From positions 3,029,001-3,093,000 of the forward strand of contig NZ_CP113783.1 in the NCBI RefSeq assembly GCF_029542205.1: 64,000 bases of DNA, written 5' to 3'. Positions 45,112 through 55,500 of this stretch are shown in pieces (the first letter of the stretch is position 1; the number at the start of each line of letters is the position of its first letter). Both the position numbers and the translations under genes were made by a program. The stretch is from Pseudoxanthomonas sp. SE1 (GTDB lineage Bacteria > Pseudomonadota > Gammaproteobacteria > Xanthomonadales > Xanthomonadaceae). The notes beneath the pieces are model-generated. The model did no database searches. It had not been told where the DNA came from and saw only the letters and a list, made by a program, of their open reading frames with translations.

Positions 45112-45915
45112 ATGAACCTGCCCATCCCCGCCGTACACCTCCCGAGCCTCTTCCTGTCGCATGGCTCTCCCATGATGGCGATCGAGGACTCTCCTACCGG
45201 CCGCTTCCTGGACCACCTTGGCGAACGACTGCCGCACCCCCGGGCCGTCGTCGTGGCATCGGCCCACTTCATCCAGGCGCGTCCCACCGTCACGGCCACG
45301 CCCGCACCCGACACGATCCACGACTTCGGCGGCTTCCCCGAGGCGCTCTACCGCATCCAGTACCCGGTCGGGGGCGCCCCAGCGCTGGCGCATCAGATCG
45401 CCGGGTTGCTGCGGGACGCCGGTTTCCCTGTCCAGATCGATGGCCACCACGGACTGGACCATGGGGTCTGGGTGCCGCTGCGACGGATGTATCCCGACGC
45501 TGACATCCCGGTGATCGCGCTGTCGGTGAACCCGGCGCAGACAGCCGAGTGGCATTACCGGCTGGGACGGGCCCTGGCACCGCTGCGCACGCAGGGCGTG
45601 CTGGTGGTCGGATCCGGCGGGTTCTCGCACAACCTGCGTGCCCTGGACTGGCAACACGCGCAGACGGCGCCATACGACTGGGTGGCGGCGTTCACCGACG
45701 CCCTGCGCGAGCGGCTGCTGGCCGGCGACATTGCGGGCGCGCTGGACTGGACCGCCCTGCCGGACGCCCACCGCAACCATCCCACCACCGAGCACCTGTT
45801 CCCGCTGTACGTGGCCCTGGGCGCTGGCGGCGATGGCGCCAGGGGCCGGCTGCTCCATCGCGATGTCGAGATGGGTGGTCTGGCCCTGGATGCCTTCGCG
45901 TTCGAGCCGGCCTGA
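45112..45915 (+). CDS. ygiD: DODA-type extradiol dioxygenase family protein
   Basis: 267 residues of the class III extradiol (LigB) superfamily. Metal-binding His residues are in LFLSHGSPMMAIEDSPTGRF, VVVASAHF and GHHGLDHGVWVPLRRMYP; the later His motif is GSGGFSHNLRAL. This matches E. coli YgiD, a 4,5-DOPA extradiol dioxygenase-like protein that uses zinc or iron. The physiological substrate is a catechol of unknown identity. Its stop is directly adjacent to the end of the convergent LysR gene. Confidence 0.93.
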   Translation: MNLPIPAVHLPSLFLSHGSPMMAIEDSPTGRFLDHLGERLPHPRAVVVASAHFIQARPTVTATPAPDTIHDFGGFPEALYRIQYPVGGAPALAHQIAGLLRDAGFPVQIDGHHGLDHGVWVPLRRMYPDADIPVIALSVNPAQTAEWHYRLGRALAPLRTQGVLVVGSGGFSHNLRALDWQHAQTAPYDWVAAFTDALRERLLAGDIAGALDWTALPDAHRNHPTTEHLFPLYVALGAGGDGARGRLLHRDVEMGGLALDAFAFEPA

Positions 45916-46836
45916 TCAGGCCTGCAGCCCTTGCTCCCAGGGCGGGTTGTCACCGAACTGCTCGATCAGGAAGTCGGTGAAGGCCCGCACGCGCGGCGGC
46001 ATCAGGCGGCGCTGCGCCATCACTGCACTGATCGCGGTCGTGGCCAGCGGATAGGCCGGCAGCACCACGTCAAGCCGACCGGCGCGCAGGTCGTCGGCGA
46101 CATGCCACAGCGAATGGATGACGATGCCCTCGCCCGCCAGCGAGGCGTCTCGCAGGACTTCGCCGAAGTTGCTCTCGAAGCGTCCCTGCACCCGGACGGC
46201 GACTTCCCCGCCCTCCGGTGTGCCCAATCGCCACACATCCTGGCGGCCGCCGCTGCCGAACAGCAGCAGGCAGTCATGATCGGCGAGTTCGTCGGGCGTG
46301 TTCGGCCGACCGCGCCGGCGCAGGTAGTCGGGCGACGCGCACAGCACGCGGCGATTGGGAGCGATCCGTCGCGCTACCAGGCGCGAGTCGTCCAACGCAC
46401 CGATGCGGATCGCGAGGTCGAAGCCTTCGCTGACCAGGTCCACCACGTTGTCGCTGAGGTGGATGCTGAGCCTCAGCTTCGGGTGGCGCGCAAGAAAGGC
46501 CGGCAGCAGCGGCGAGACGTATTGCCGCCCGAAGGACGCGGACGTCGTCACCCGCAGCGTGCCGGCGACCTCGCGCGCGGCTTCGCGCAGGCCACTGCCC
46601 AGCGTCTCCAGTTCCTCCACCAGCACCCGGCCCTGCTCGGCGAGCGCGGCGCCCTCCGGCGTGGGATGCAGGCGACGTGTCGTCCGGTGCAGCAGGCGCA
46701 CGCCAAGTTCCTTCTCCAGCCGCTTCAGGCGCTGGCTGGCCACGGCAACAGAGAGGTCCAGGCTGTGCGCCGCTGCCGTGATCGACCCGAGATCGAGCAC
46801 GCGCAGGAACAGCGTCAGGTCACCGATACGGTCCAT
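45916..46836 (-). CDS. LysR-family transcriptional regulator
   Basis: 306 residues from the ATG at 46836 (MDRIGDLTLFLRVLDLGSIT). An ATG three codons upstream is possible, but it would lie inside the palindrome. The N-terminal winged helix-turn-helix is ITAAAHSLDLSVAVASQRLK with RLLHRTTRRLHPTPEGAALA. The effector domain (90-295) is of the CrgA-type subgroup (GTLRVTTSASFGRQYVSPLL, GFDLAIRIGALDDSRLVARR). It is divergent from the MFS-reductase operon at 46936-50269, its probable target. Confidence 0.93.
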   Translation of the reverse strand: MDRIGDLTLFLRVLDLGSITAAAHSLDLSVAVASQRLKRLEKELGVRLLHRTTRRLHPTPEGAALAEQGRVLVEELETLGSGLREAAREVAGTLRVTTSASFGRQYVSPLLPAFLARHPKLRLSIHLSDNVVDLVSEGFDLAIRIGALDDSRLVARRIAPNRRVLCASPDYLRRRGRPNTPDELADHDCLLLFGSGGRQDVWRLGTPEGGEVAVRVQGRFESNFGEVLRDASLAGEGIVIHSLWHVADDLRAGRLDVVLPAYPLATTAISAVMAQRRLMPPRVRAFTDFLIEQFGDNPPWEQGLQA

Positions 46837-46855
46837 TATCAACATTCAATTGATA
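46837..46855. promoter_or_regulatory. LysR-type operator between the regulator and the MFS operon
   Basis: TATCAACATTCAATTGATA is an inverted repeat with perfect 6-base arms (TATCAA/TTGATA) and contains a T-N11-A pattern. It lies between the divergent LysR and MFS starts, abutting the chosen LysR ATG. Confidence 0.6.
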
Positions 46856-46935
46856 GTGATTCGGCATATTCACTGTTTTTCATCATCATGGGAAGGCGCA
46901 AGCTGCGCGCCTCGTTCTTCTACCCACCCACTCCC

Positions 46936-48159
46936 ATGCCTCCTACTCCCTCCTCCCGGCTGCCGTTGGGCCTGTACGCGCTCACCGCCGGCGCCTTCGG
47001 CATCGGCACCACCGAGTTCGTCATCATGGGCTTGTTGATGCAGGTCGCGACCGATCTCCATGTGTCCATCGCCGCCGCAGGCCTGCTGATCTCCGGCTAT
47101 GCGCTGGGCGTGTTCGTCGGCGCTCCCCTGCTGACCGCCGCGACCAACCGGATGCAGCGCAAAGCCGTACTCGTGGCACTGATGATCGTGTTCACGCTCG
47201 GCAACCTCGCCTGCGCCCTGGCGCCGAACTACGAACTGCTGATGGCTGCGCGCGTGATCACGTCGCTGGCGCACGGCACGTTCTTCGGTGTCGGCGCGGT
47301 CGTGGCGACCGGCCTGGTCAGCGAAGATCGCAAGGCATCGGCCATCTCGATCATGTTCACCGGCCTGACCGTGGCCACGCTGCTGGGCGTGCCCGCGGGC
47401 GCCTGGCTGGGGCTGGAGTATGGCTGGCGCGCGACGTTCTGGGCCGTCACCGCCATCGGCGTATTCGCCACCGTGATCATCGCCACGCTGGTCCCGGCCG
47501 ACCGCAGCGCGCCGACTCCGCTGTCGTTCCGCGACGAACTGCGCGTGGTCGGCCGCCCGCAGGTGCTGCTGGGCCTGCTGATGACCGTGCTGGGCTTCGG
47601 CGGCATGTTCACCGTCTATACCTACATCCAGCCGCTGCTGACGCAGGTGACCGGCTTCGCCGATGCGGCGGTCTCGCCGATCCTGCTGGTCTTCGGCGTG
47701 GGCATGATCGTCGGCAACCTGCTGGGCGGACGCTTCGCCGATCGCCGGTTGGCGACGGCCCTGCTCGGCACGCTGGCGTTGCTGGCGCTGGTGATGGGCG
47801 CAATGAGCTTCGCGCTGCACAGCCGCTGGGCGATGATCCTCTTCACCGGCCTGCTGGGCGCCGCCGCGTTCGCGACCGTCTCGCCGCTGCAGCTGTGGGT
47901 GCTGCAGAAGGCCAGCGACGCGCAGAGCCTGGCATCCAGCCTCAACATCGGCGCCTTCAACCTCGGCAACGCGCTCGGCGCGTGGCTGGGCGGCGTGGTG
48001 ATCTCGCAAGGCCTGGGCCTGTCGGCGCTGCCGTGGGTCGCCGCGCTGGTGCCGGCCTCCGCCTTCGCCGTCGCATTGTGGGCGCTTGCGCTGGAGCGCC
48101 GCCAGGCGACTCACGCAGCAGGTGTCGCGCCGGCGTTGCAGGCCGACGGATGCGCCTGA
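46936..48159 (+). CDS. MFS transporter, AraJ/SotB-like drug or sugar efflux type
   Basis: 407 residues from the ATG at 46936; an ATG at 46888 could add 16. There are 12 predicted helices. GIGTTEFVIMGLLMQVATDL and SISAAG-like sequence in helix 1-2, and ALAPNYELLMAARVITSLAHGTFFGVGAVV in helix 4 (read in two parts), are typical of the DHA1 group with AraJ, SotB and PbuE. It is probably an exporter of sugars, purines or drugs. First gene of an operon with two oxidoreductases. Confidence 0.9.
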   Translation: MPPTPSSRLPLGLYALTAGAFGIGTTEFVIMGLLMQVATDLHVSIAAAGLLISGYALGVFVGAPLLTAATNRMQRKAVLVALMIVFTLGNLACALAPNYELLMAARVITSLAHGTFFGVGAVVATGLVSEDRKASAISIMFTGLTVATLLGVPAGAWLGLEYGWRATFWAVTAIGVFATVIIATLVPADRSAPTPLSFRDELRVVGRPQVLLGLLMTVLGFGGMFTVYTYIQPLLTQVTGFADAAVSPILLVFGVGMIVGNLLGGRFADRRLATALLGTLALLALVMGAMSFALHSRWAMILFTGLLGAAAFATVSPLQLWVLQKASDAQSLASSLNIGAFNLGNALGAWLGGVVISQGLGLSALPWVAALVPASAFAVALWALALERRQATHAAGVAPALQADGCA

Positions 48160-48191
48160 CCCACTTCCCTTGAATGCTTGAGGAGTTTTCC

Positions 48192-49256
48192 ATGGAAACC
48201 CGTTTTCTCGGCCGTTCCGGCCTGAAGGTCTCGGCGCTTGGCTTCGGCGCCGGCACGTTCGGCGGCAAGGGACCGTTGTTCGGCGCCTGGGGCAACACCG
48301 ATACCGCGCAGGCGCGCCGCATGATCGACATCAGTCTGGATGCGGGCCTCACCTTCTTCGACACTGCCGATGTCTATTCGGATGGTGCGTCCGAATCGAT
48401 CCTGGGTGCGGCTCTGCAAGGTCGGCGCGACCAGGTCATCCTGTCCAGCAAGACCGGCCTGCGCCTGGGCGAAGGCCCCAATGATGCCGGCGCATCGCGC
48501 TTCCGCCTGCTGAAGGCGGTGGATGCGTCGCTGCAGCGGCTCGGCACCGACTACCTGGACCTGCTGCAACTGCACGCCTTCGACGCGCTGACGCCGGTCG
48601 AGGAAACCCTGTCGACGCTCGATGGCCTGGTGCGTGCCGGCAAGGTGCGGTATCTGGGCGTATCCAACTACGCCGGCTGGCAGTTGATGAAATCGCTCGG
48701 CGTCGCCGAACGCTACGGCTACACGCGTTATGTCGCCAACCAGACCTACTATTCGCTGGTCGGCCGCGACTACGAATGGGAACTGATGCCGCTGGCCATC
48801 GACCAGGGAGTAGGTGCGGTGGTGTGGAGTCCGCTGGGTTGGGGCCGGCTGACCGGCAAGCTGCGACGCGGGCAACCGCTGCCTGCCACCAGTCGCTTGC
48901 ACGACACCGCCGACATCGGGCCACCGATGGAACAGGAACGCCTGTTCCGCATCATCGACGCACTGGAAATTGTCGCCGGGGAAACCGGCAAGTCGATTCC
49001 GCAGATCGCGATCAACTGGCTGTTGCAGCGTCCCACCGTGTCGACGGTGCTGATCGGCGCACGCACCGAGGAACAGCTGCGACAGAACCTGGGCGCCATC
49101 GGCTGGCAGTTGTCGTCCGACCAGATCGCGCGCCTGGATGCTGCCAGCGCTGTGGAGACGCCGTATCCCTACTATCCGTACTGGCGCGGGCATTTCTCCG
49201 AACGCAGTCCGCTGCCTGTCCAGGCCTTTCCCCCACATGCCGGAGCCGCCACATGA
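48192..49256 (+). CDS. Aldo/keto reductase
   Basis: 354 residues from the ATG at 48192, with AGGAG 7 bases upstream. The catalytic tetrad is recognisable: Asp and Tyr in FFDTADVYSDGASESILGAA, Lys in VILSSKTGL, His in LLQLHAFDALTPVEET. NADPH contacts are in STVLIGARTEEQLRQNLGAI. It reduces carbonyl compounds. Likely substrates are sugars or reactive aldehydes. It overlaps the next gene by 4 bases (ATGA). Confidence 0.94.
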   Translation: METRFLGRSGLKVSALGFGAGTFGGKGPLFGAWGNTDTAQARRMIDISLDAGLTFFDTADVYSDGASESILGAALQGRRDQVILSSKTGLRLGEGPNDAGASRFRLLKAVDASLQRLGTDYLDLLQLHAFDALTPVEETLSTLDGLVRAGKVRYLGVSNYAGWQLMKSLGVAERYGYTRYVANQTYYSLVGRDYEWELMPLAIDQGVGAVVWSPLGWGRLTGKLRRGQPLPATSRLHDTADIGPPMEQERLFRIIDALEIVAGETGKSIPQIAINWLLQRPTVSTVLIGARTEEQLRQNLGAIGWQLSSDQIARLDAASAVETPYPYYPYWRGHFSERSPLPVQAFPPHAGAAT

Positions 49257-50269
49257 AAGCTGTAGCACTTACCCGTTACCTGCCCATCGACGATCCGCAA
49301 TCGCTTTCCGATGTGGAGCTTCCCACGCCCTCGCCCGCCGGCCACGACCTGCTGGTGCGCGTGGAGGCCGTCTCCGTGAATCCGGTGGACACCAAGGTGC
49401 GCGCGCCGAAGCCGCAGGTCGAAGCGCAGCCGAAGGTGCTGGGCTACGACGCTGCCGGCGTGATCGAAGCCGTCGGCGAGGCAGTGACGCGCTTCAGGCC
49501 CGGCGACGCGGTCTACTACGCGGGCGACATCACCCGCCCCGGCAGCAACGCGCAGTTCCAGCTGGTCGACGAACGCATCGTCGGCCGCAAGCCGACATCG
49601 CTGGACTTCGCACAAGCGGCCGCGCTGCCGCTGACCACGATCACCGCGTGGGAACTGCTGTTCGACCGCATGCCTTACGCCCTCGCGGGCGGCGGCGATG
49701 GCAAGTCGTTGCTGGTGATCGCCGGTGCCGGCGGCGTCGGCTCGATCGCGATCCAGTTGGCCAAGCGCGCCGGCTTCACCGTCATCGCCACCGCGTCGCG
49801 CCAGGACACGATCGACTGGTGCAGGACGCTGGGCGCCGACCACGTGATCAACCATCGCGAACCGCTGGGTCCGCAGCTGAAGGCGTTGGGCTTCGATGTC
49901 GTCGACGCGGCGCTGAACCTGGCCGACACCGACCGTTATTGGACGGAACTGGGCGAACTGCTGGCGCCGCTCGGCCACGTCGGCCTGATCGTCGAGCCGC
50001 GCGGCGAGCTGCGCATCGGTGATCCGTACAAGGCCAAGAGCATCGGCATCCATTGGGAAATGATGTTTGCCCGCCCACGCTTCCGCACCGCCGACATGGG
50101 CGAACAGGGCGCACTGCTGGACCGCGTGGCGGCGCTGATCGACGCCGGCACGCTGCGCGGCACGCTGACCGACACCCTGTCACCGATCAATGCGGCGAAC
50201 CTGCGCGAAGCACATCGCCGGCTGGAGTCCGGCACCACCATCGGCAAGCTGGTGCTCGCCGGCTGGTAG
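49253..50269 (+). CDS. Zinc-type/quinone oxidoreductase-like medium-chain dehydrogenase
   Basis: 338 residues. The GroES-like domain (MKAVALTRYLPIDDPQSLSD, VEAVSVNPVDTKVRAP) is followed by a Rossmann domain with GAGGVGSIAIQLAKRAGFTV. No structural-zinc Cys cluster is present, which fits the ZADH/quinone oxidoreductase subgroup despite its zinc name. It probably reduces quinones or alkenals with NADPH. Its start overlaps the stop of the aldo/keto reductase. Last gene of the LysR-associated operon, 212 bases before the Wadjet genes. Confidence 0.92.
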   Translation: MKAVALTRYLPIDDPQSLSDVELPTPSPAGHDLLVRVEAVSVNPVDTKVRAPKPQVEAQPKVLGYDAAGVIEAVGEAVTRFRPGDAVYYAGDITRPGSNAQFQLVDERIVGRKPTSLDFAQAAALPLTTITAWELLFDRMPYALAGGGDGKSLLVIAGAGGVGSIAIQLAKRAGFTVIATASRQDTIDWCRTLGADHVINHREPLGPQLKALGFDVVDAALNLADTDRYWTELGELLAPLGHVGLIVEPRGELRIGDPYKAKSIGIHWEMMFARPRFRTADMGEQGALLDRVAALIDAGTLRGTLTDTLSPINAANLREAHRRLESGTTIGKLVLAGW

Positions 50270-50481
50270 ACCCACCCGCACCTCCCAGCATGCGGGATGG
50301 AAGGGCGCCGGTCGCTGGGCGGGAACGGCTACCGGCGCCCCGGCGACTTGCGATATCGTGGCTGGCCGCAGCGCGCTCCGGCGCGATCCGCCCGCCTTTC
50401 CGATCCCGCCATGCTCTTTTCCCCGGCGCTGCCGCGCCCGCCATATCACAATGCCAGCCCACCGCGGCGGTGCGTGCGGCC

Positions 50482-51927
50482 ATGACGCAGGCGCCCGCCC
50501 TGTTCCCGTTGCTGCCCAGCGGTCTGTTCGGCCCGCTGGCGTCGCCCAACCGGGAACACTACTGGCTGCTGCTGTGCCGGCTGTTCGACGAGTTCTTCGG
50601 GCCTGACGCGCCGGTCCCGCCGAGCATGGGCTTCCAGCGTCGCGAGATCACGGCAGCGCTGGAGCGCTACCTGCTCGCCGACGACCCTTGGGAAGACGAA
50701 GACGGCGACACCCCGGACACGCCGCTGCCGGTCAGGGTCAACAACATCTACGACCGTTTCCGTGGCGCGGGCTGGCTGCGGCAGGAGCGCGTAGGTGCGC
50801 GCGAGATGGTCACCATGCCGCCCGTCGTGCACCAGTTCCTCTCGCTGCTCGTCGAGTTCGCCGAACATGGCCCGACCTTCGTGTCGGCGAAGATGCGCTC
50901 GATCGAACACCAGTTGCAGCAGGTGGCAGAAGGCAAGGCCGCCGGCGATGCGCTGGATGAGGCCGCCGACCAGGCACGGCGGCTGCTGGTGTCGCTGTCG
51001 TCGATGAGCCTGCAGGTCCGCGACCTGATGCCGGAGCTCAGCAAGGCCGAATCCACCGCGCAGTTCGCGCGCCAGTGGTTCGAGCGCTACGTGAGCGAAT
51101 TCTTCATCGGCGACTACGCCGAACTGCACAAGGGCGACCATCCGCTGGCGCGGCGCAGCGCGATCCTGTCGATGGCGCAGCAGATCGAGACCGGCGAGCG
51201 TCGTACGGCGCTGCTGGCGTGGTACCGCGAGCATGTGGGCGGCGGCGACGGCGAGCGCGGAGGACAGCGGTTCGCGCGCAGCCTGCGACGCCTGCGCGAA
51301 CTGGACCGCATCGACGAATACCTGGGCCGGCTGGACGACGACATCCGCCAGGCCAACCGGCGCGCGCTCGCCTTCCTCGACTACCGCCTGCGTGCGCCCG
51401 ACAAGCTGGACATCCTGCTGCGCCGCGCCTGCCGTGGCGTGCAGCATGCGCCGGAAGACGCCCTGCGCCTGCCGGTGGCGCCGGGCGCGCTGATGGACGC
51501 CAACCGCCTGCGCCCGCCGCGGCTGAAGCCCCAGCCCATCCCGCGCAGCGCCAATGCCACCCAGCCGCCGACGCCGGAACAACTCGCCAGGCTCAGCCTG
51601 CTGCGCCGGATGAAGCGCGCGCGCCTGGTCACCGCCGAAGACATGGCGCGCTATGTCGGCCCGCACCTGGAGACGACGGACGCCGTCGACTCCGGCGCAT
51701 TCTCCATCGCCAGCATCGAAGACCTGCGCGCCTACCAGACCCTGCTGACGCTGGCGCTGCGCAGCCATCGCGCAGGTGGCCTGCGGCGCGAGGATCCGCT
51801 GGGCCGCCTGCTGCGCGGCTATCGCGTCGAACTGCTCGATGCCGGTGGCCACGACGACAACGGCTATCTGCGCGCGCCACGCTTCGTCGTGCGCCGCATC
51901 GGTACGCCCTCACGGAAAACCGCATGA
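50482..51927 (+). CDS. jetA: Wadjet defence protein JetA (MukF/kleisin-like)
   Basis: 481 residues from the ATG at 50482. The N-terminal LFPLLPSGLFGPLASPNREH and the winged-helix-like NNIYDRFRGAGWLRQERVGA, then VHQFLSLLVEFAEHGPTFVS, match JetA, the kleisin that bridges the SMC dimer JetC and binds JetB. A long helical region (about 140-320) follows, and a second winged-helix region lies near 370-470. The N-terminus looks like the DUF5716-type JetA rather than DUF3375, but this needs a profile search. The gene overlaps jetB by 4 bases (ATGA). First of four coupled genes. Confidence 0.88.
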   Translation: MTQAPALFPLLPSGLFGPLASPNREHYWLLLCRLFDEFFGPDAPVPPSMGFQRREITAALERYLLADDPWEDEDGDTPDTPLPVRVNNIYDRFRGAGWLRQERVGAREMVTMPPVVHQFLSLLVEFAEHGPTFVSAKMRSIEHQLQQVAEGKAAGDALDEAADQARRLLVSLSSMSLQVRDLMPELSKAESTAQFARQWFERYVSEFFIGDYAELHKGDHPLARRSAILSMAQQIETGERRTALLAWYREHVGGGDGERGGQRFARSLRRLRELDRIDEYLGRLDDDIRQANRRALAFLDYRLRAPDKLDILLRRACRGVQHAPEDALRLPVAPGALMDANRLRPPRLKPQPIPRSANATQPPTPEQLARLSLLRRMKRARLVTAEDMARYVGPHLETTDAVDSGAFSIASIEDLRAYQTLLTLALRSHRAGGLRREDPLGRLLRGYRVELLDAGGHDDNGYLRAPRFVVRRIGTPSRKTA

Positions 51928-52565
51928 AACGCAGCTGGAACACGCTCAGCCAACTCTCCAACGGCGTCTACGCCGTGCAGGACTTCGAACGCGCCGCCTA
52001 CCGCCTGGTGCTGGAGCAGGTGCTGTACGCGAGCGACCGCAGCACGCGCCTGGCCTACCACCTGGTGGAAGACCACTTCGACGACTTCATCGCCGCACTG
52101 GCGCCGCTCGGCATCCGCCTGGAGCGCAACGCCCACTACCGCTACGTGGTGGCGTTGCCCGCGCATGCCGAGGGCGTGCCGGTGACGCTGGCCGAAACCC
52201 TGTTGCTGCTGGTCCTGCGGCAGCGCTACGACGAAGCGATGCGGCAAGGCATGGTGGAAGACGAAGGTGTCGTCACCGTGGAACTGCCCGAGTTGCAGGA
52301 GGCCTACCAGGCGCTGGCCGGGCGGCCGATGCCGGATGTCGGCACCTTGCGCGAACTGGCCCGCACGCTGAAGCGCTGGGGCACGTGTCGACTGGTGGAG
52401 TCGGAACCGGACGATCCCCAGCCGTTCCACCTGCACGTAAGGCCGGCCATCGTGGAGATCGTCGGCGAACAATGGCTGCAACGGCTCGACCAGCACAACC
52501 GCGACGACGATGCCGACGCGGCCGACAACGACGACGTCATGGAGGACGGCGATGCAGCAGCTTGA
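51924..52565 (+). CDS. jetB: Wadjet defence protein JetB (MukE/KITE-like, DUF4194)
   Basis: 213 residues. KITE-type tandem winged helices: FERAAYRLVLEQVLYASDRS, LIRLE-type strands around NAHYRYVVALPAHAEGVPVT, and LAETLLLLVLRQRYDEAMRQ typical of DUF4194. The acidic C-terminus (DQHNRDDDADAADNDD) is low complexity. It binds the kleisin JetA in the Jet SMC complex. It overlaps jetA by 4 and jetC by 14 bases; GGAGG for jetC lies inside its end. Confidence 0.9.
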   Translation: MKRSWNTLSQLSNGVYAVQDFERAAYRLVLEQVLYASDRSTRLAYHLVEDHFDDFIAALAPLGIRLERNAHYRYVVALPAHAEGVPVTLAETLLLLVLRQRYDEAMRQGMVEDEGVVTVELPELQEAYQALAGRPMPDVGTLRELARTLKRWGTCRLVESEPDDPQPFHLHVRPAIVEIVGEQWLQRLDQHNRDDDADAADNDDVMEDGDAAA

Positions 52566-55500
52566 GCGCGTGCACCTGGTGCAGTTCTTCCTGTTCGAGG
52601 CGCAGACCCTGGAGCTGGACGCCACCACCGCCATCATCGCGCCCAATGGCGCGGGCAAGAGTGCGTTGCTGGATGCGCTGCAGATCGTGCTGCTGGGTGG
52701 CGACCGCAGCCGCATCCGCTTCAACGCACAGGCCGGCGGCAGCCACCGCGCGCGCACCATCCGCGACTACTGCCTGGGCGTGTTCCGCAGCGGCGACGAG
52801 GGACGCAAGCGGCGCACGGCCACCACGTACATCTCGCTGGTGTTCCGCGACACCGACACCGGCGACGTCCTGACCGCCGGCATCGCGCTCGGCGCATCGG
52901 TGGACGAGCCCGATCATCGGTTGCACGGGCTGTATCTTCTGCCGGGTGTGGCGCTGGACCTGGCCGACCACGTGGAACAGCTCAAGGGCAAGGAACTGCC
53001 GCTGGCCTGGCCGACCTTCCGCGAGATGGCCTTGCGCCGCTGCAAGGCGGCCGGCGGGCAGCCCGAGTTGCACACCGTGGCCGAGCGCTTCGTCAAGGAT
53101 CTGCTGCTGCGCCTGCGTGCCTCGCCCACCGCCAACCCCGACATCAACGCCTACCGCAAGGCCTTCCTCAACGCACTCAACCTGCAGCGTGTGGAGGACG
53201 TGGACCTGTTCGTGCGCACCCTGGTCGCCGAGGACCGGCCCACCGACATCGCCCGCTTCCGTGCGTTGCTGGAGAGCTTCCGCCAGATCCGCGACCGCAT
53301 CGAACAGGTGCGCCAGCGCATCGAAGCGGCCGAAGGCGTGGAGCGGCAATACGACCGCATCGCCACCCAGGCCGTGCGGGCAGCGTCCTACCGCGCACTG
53401 GCCGCCGAGTACGCGCGGGATCTGTACGGCGAACAACTGGAACGGGCCGAAGGTGCGGTCACCGCCGCGGAAGACGCCCTGGCCGACACCCGCCGCCGCC
53501 TGGTCGATACGCGCGCCGAGCGCGACACCCTGCGCGATGAGCAGGCACGTGCGACCGCCCGCCTGCAGGGGAGCAGCGGTTATGGCGAACAGGCGCAACT
53601 CGACGAACTGGCCGGCCGCGATCTCGAACGCCTGGCCCACTTGAACAGGGATCTGTTGCGCGAGATCGGTTTCGTCCGCGACACCTTCCGCCAACTCGAT
53701 GCGCTCGCGCTCGGCGGCGTCGAGGCCGGCGCCGTGGACGCGGCGCGCGCGGAGTGGGATGCATGGCACGCAGCGCTGTCGTCGTTGACCGACGGGGACA
53801 CGCTGCCCTGGACGCCGGAAGACCTGTTCGCACGCGCGCGCCAGGCACTGCGCACGGCCGCGCCCTTGCGCGAGCAGGTCGACCAGCACGCCCGCCACCT
53901 GCATGCCGCACACGACAAGGCGCGCGACGCGCTGCTGGCCGCGCGGCAGAACCAGAAGCGCCTGGCCGCCGGCCAGGCGGAACTGCATGCCGACACCGTG
54001 CGATTGATGAGCTATCTGCGCGAGGCCGGCATCGATGCCCGCCCGGTCTGCGACCTGGTACGCGTCGCCGATGCCGCATGGCAGCCCGCCATCGAAGCCT
54101 ACCTGCGCAGCAACGTCGAGGCGCTGCTGATTCCCGCCGCCGACGAAGAGCGCGCGGTCAAGCTGTATCGCGGCCTGTCCGGCGGGCGTTCGGTCTACGG
54201 CGTGAAACTGGCCCTGTCCAGCCAGGCGCGCGATGTGCGCGGCAAGGACGCCGCGGCCGGCAGCGTCGCCGCGCTGCTGGAGGGCGTCAATGCGGATGCC
54301 CTGGCGTTCCTGCGCCGGCAGCTTGGCGAACTGCGCTGCGTGGACACCGAAGCCGAGCTGGTGCGCAGCCGCCAGGGCCTGACCCGCGACGGCCTGCTGG
54401 CACGCGGCGGCAGCATCGAGCGCCTGCGCCTGCCTGCCGCCGGCGAGCTGCGCATCGGCGCGTCCGACAACCGGGCCCGTTTGCGCGTGCTGCATGAAGA
54501 GATCGAAAAAGCCGAACGCGAGGTCCGCGAGATCGAGCCGCACTTGCGCCGCGCCGACGAGAGCCAGCGCAGCCTGGCGCGGCTGGCCGATGCCGATGCG
54601 GTCGCGCAGGCGCTGCATGAGCGCGCGATCGAGCACCGCCAGGTCGCGGGACGCTATCGCGCTGCGCAGGAAAGCCGCCTCGCCGCGCTGGATCCCGACC
54701 TGCTCCGCCTGTCCGACGCGGTGCGTGAACTCGCTGCGCAACTCGGCGAGTGCGAGGCGCGTACCGACGCCCTGGTCGGGCGGGAAGCGGTGGCGGTCGC
54801 CGATCTCGATCGCAGCCGTCGTCTGCTTGAAGGCCTGCGCCAGCAGGAGGAGCTCGTCGCCCGCCGTGCGGTGGACGCCTTCAGGGATCCCGATGTCGAC
54901 CCCAACCTGATCGAACGGCACCGCGACGAACTGGACGCGAAGGTCGAGTCGCTGGAGGAACGCGGCGCCACCTGCGAGCGACGTGCCGACGAGAGCGACC
55001 GGCAGCTCGCCAAACTGCTGCCGGAGGCCTGGAGCGCGCTGGCGCAGTACGCGCGCGATCACCGCCTGGACGTGGATTTCGACGCGAGTGCGTGGCGACC
55101 GGCGCTGGCGCTGCTGCTGCGCGAACTCACCCAGCTGCGCGACACCGACCTGGTGCGCTACGAAGGCGAGGCGCGCCAGGCCTACGACACCGCCGTGGAT
55201 ACCTTCCGCGCCGGCGTCGCCGCCGCGCTCAACGACAACTTCATCCGCCTGCGCCAGCAGATCGCCACGCTCAACCGGACGTTGCGCAGCAGCCCGCCGT
55301 TTTCCAACAACGAGCGCTACCAGTTCCACTACGACGTGGTGCCGGAGTTCCGCGACCTGGAGCGCTTCATCAAGCGCGCCGTGGATATCGGCGGTGAAGA
55401 CAATCTGTTCGGCACGGCCGGCGAAGTGCCGGCGGCGTTCCGCGAGCTGATCGAGGACGGTGCTGCCGCACGTACCGCCACCTCCCCGCTGGACGACTAT

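Noticed and set aside
45931..48159. 742-residue frame suggesting a fusion upstream of the MFS transporter
   Set aside because: The first 335 residues are antisense to the LysR gene; the transporter begins with its own ATG at 46936.
50053..51927. 624-residue frame suggesting a longer JetA
   Set aside because: The first 143 residues overlap the end of the oxidoreductase gene in another frame and have no family match; JetA starts at 50482.
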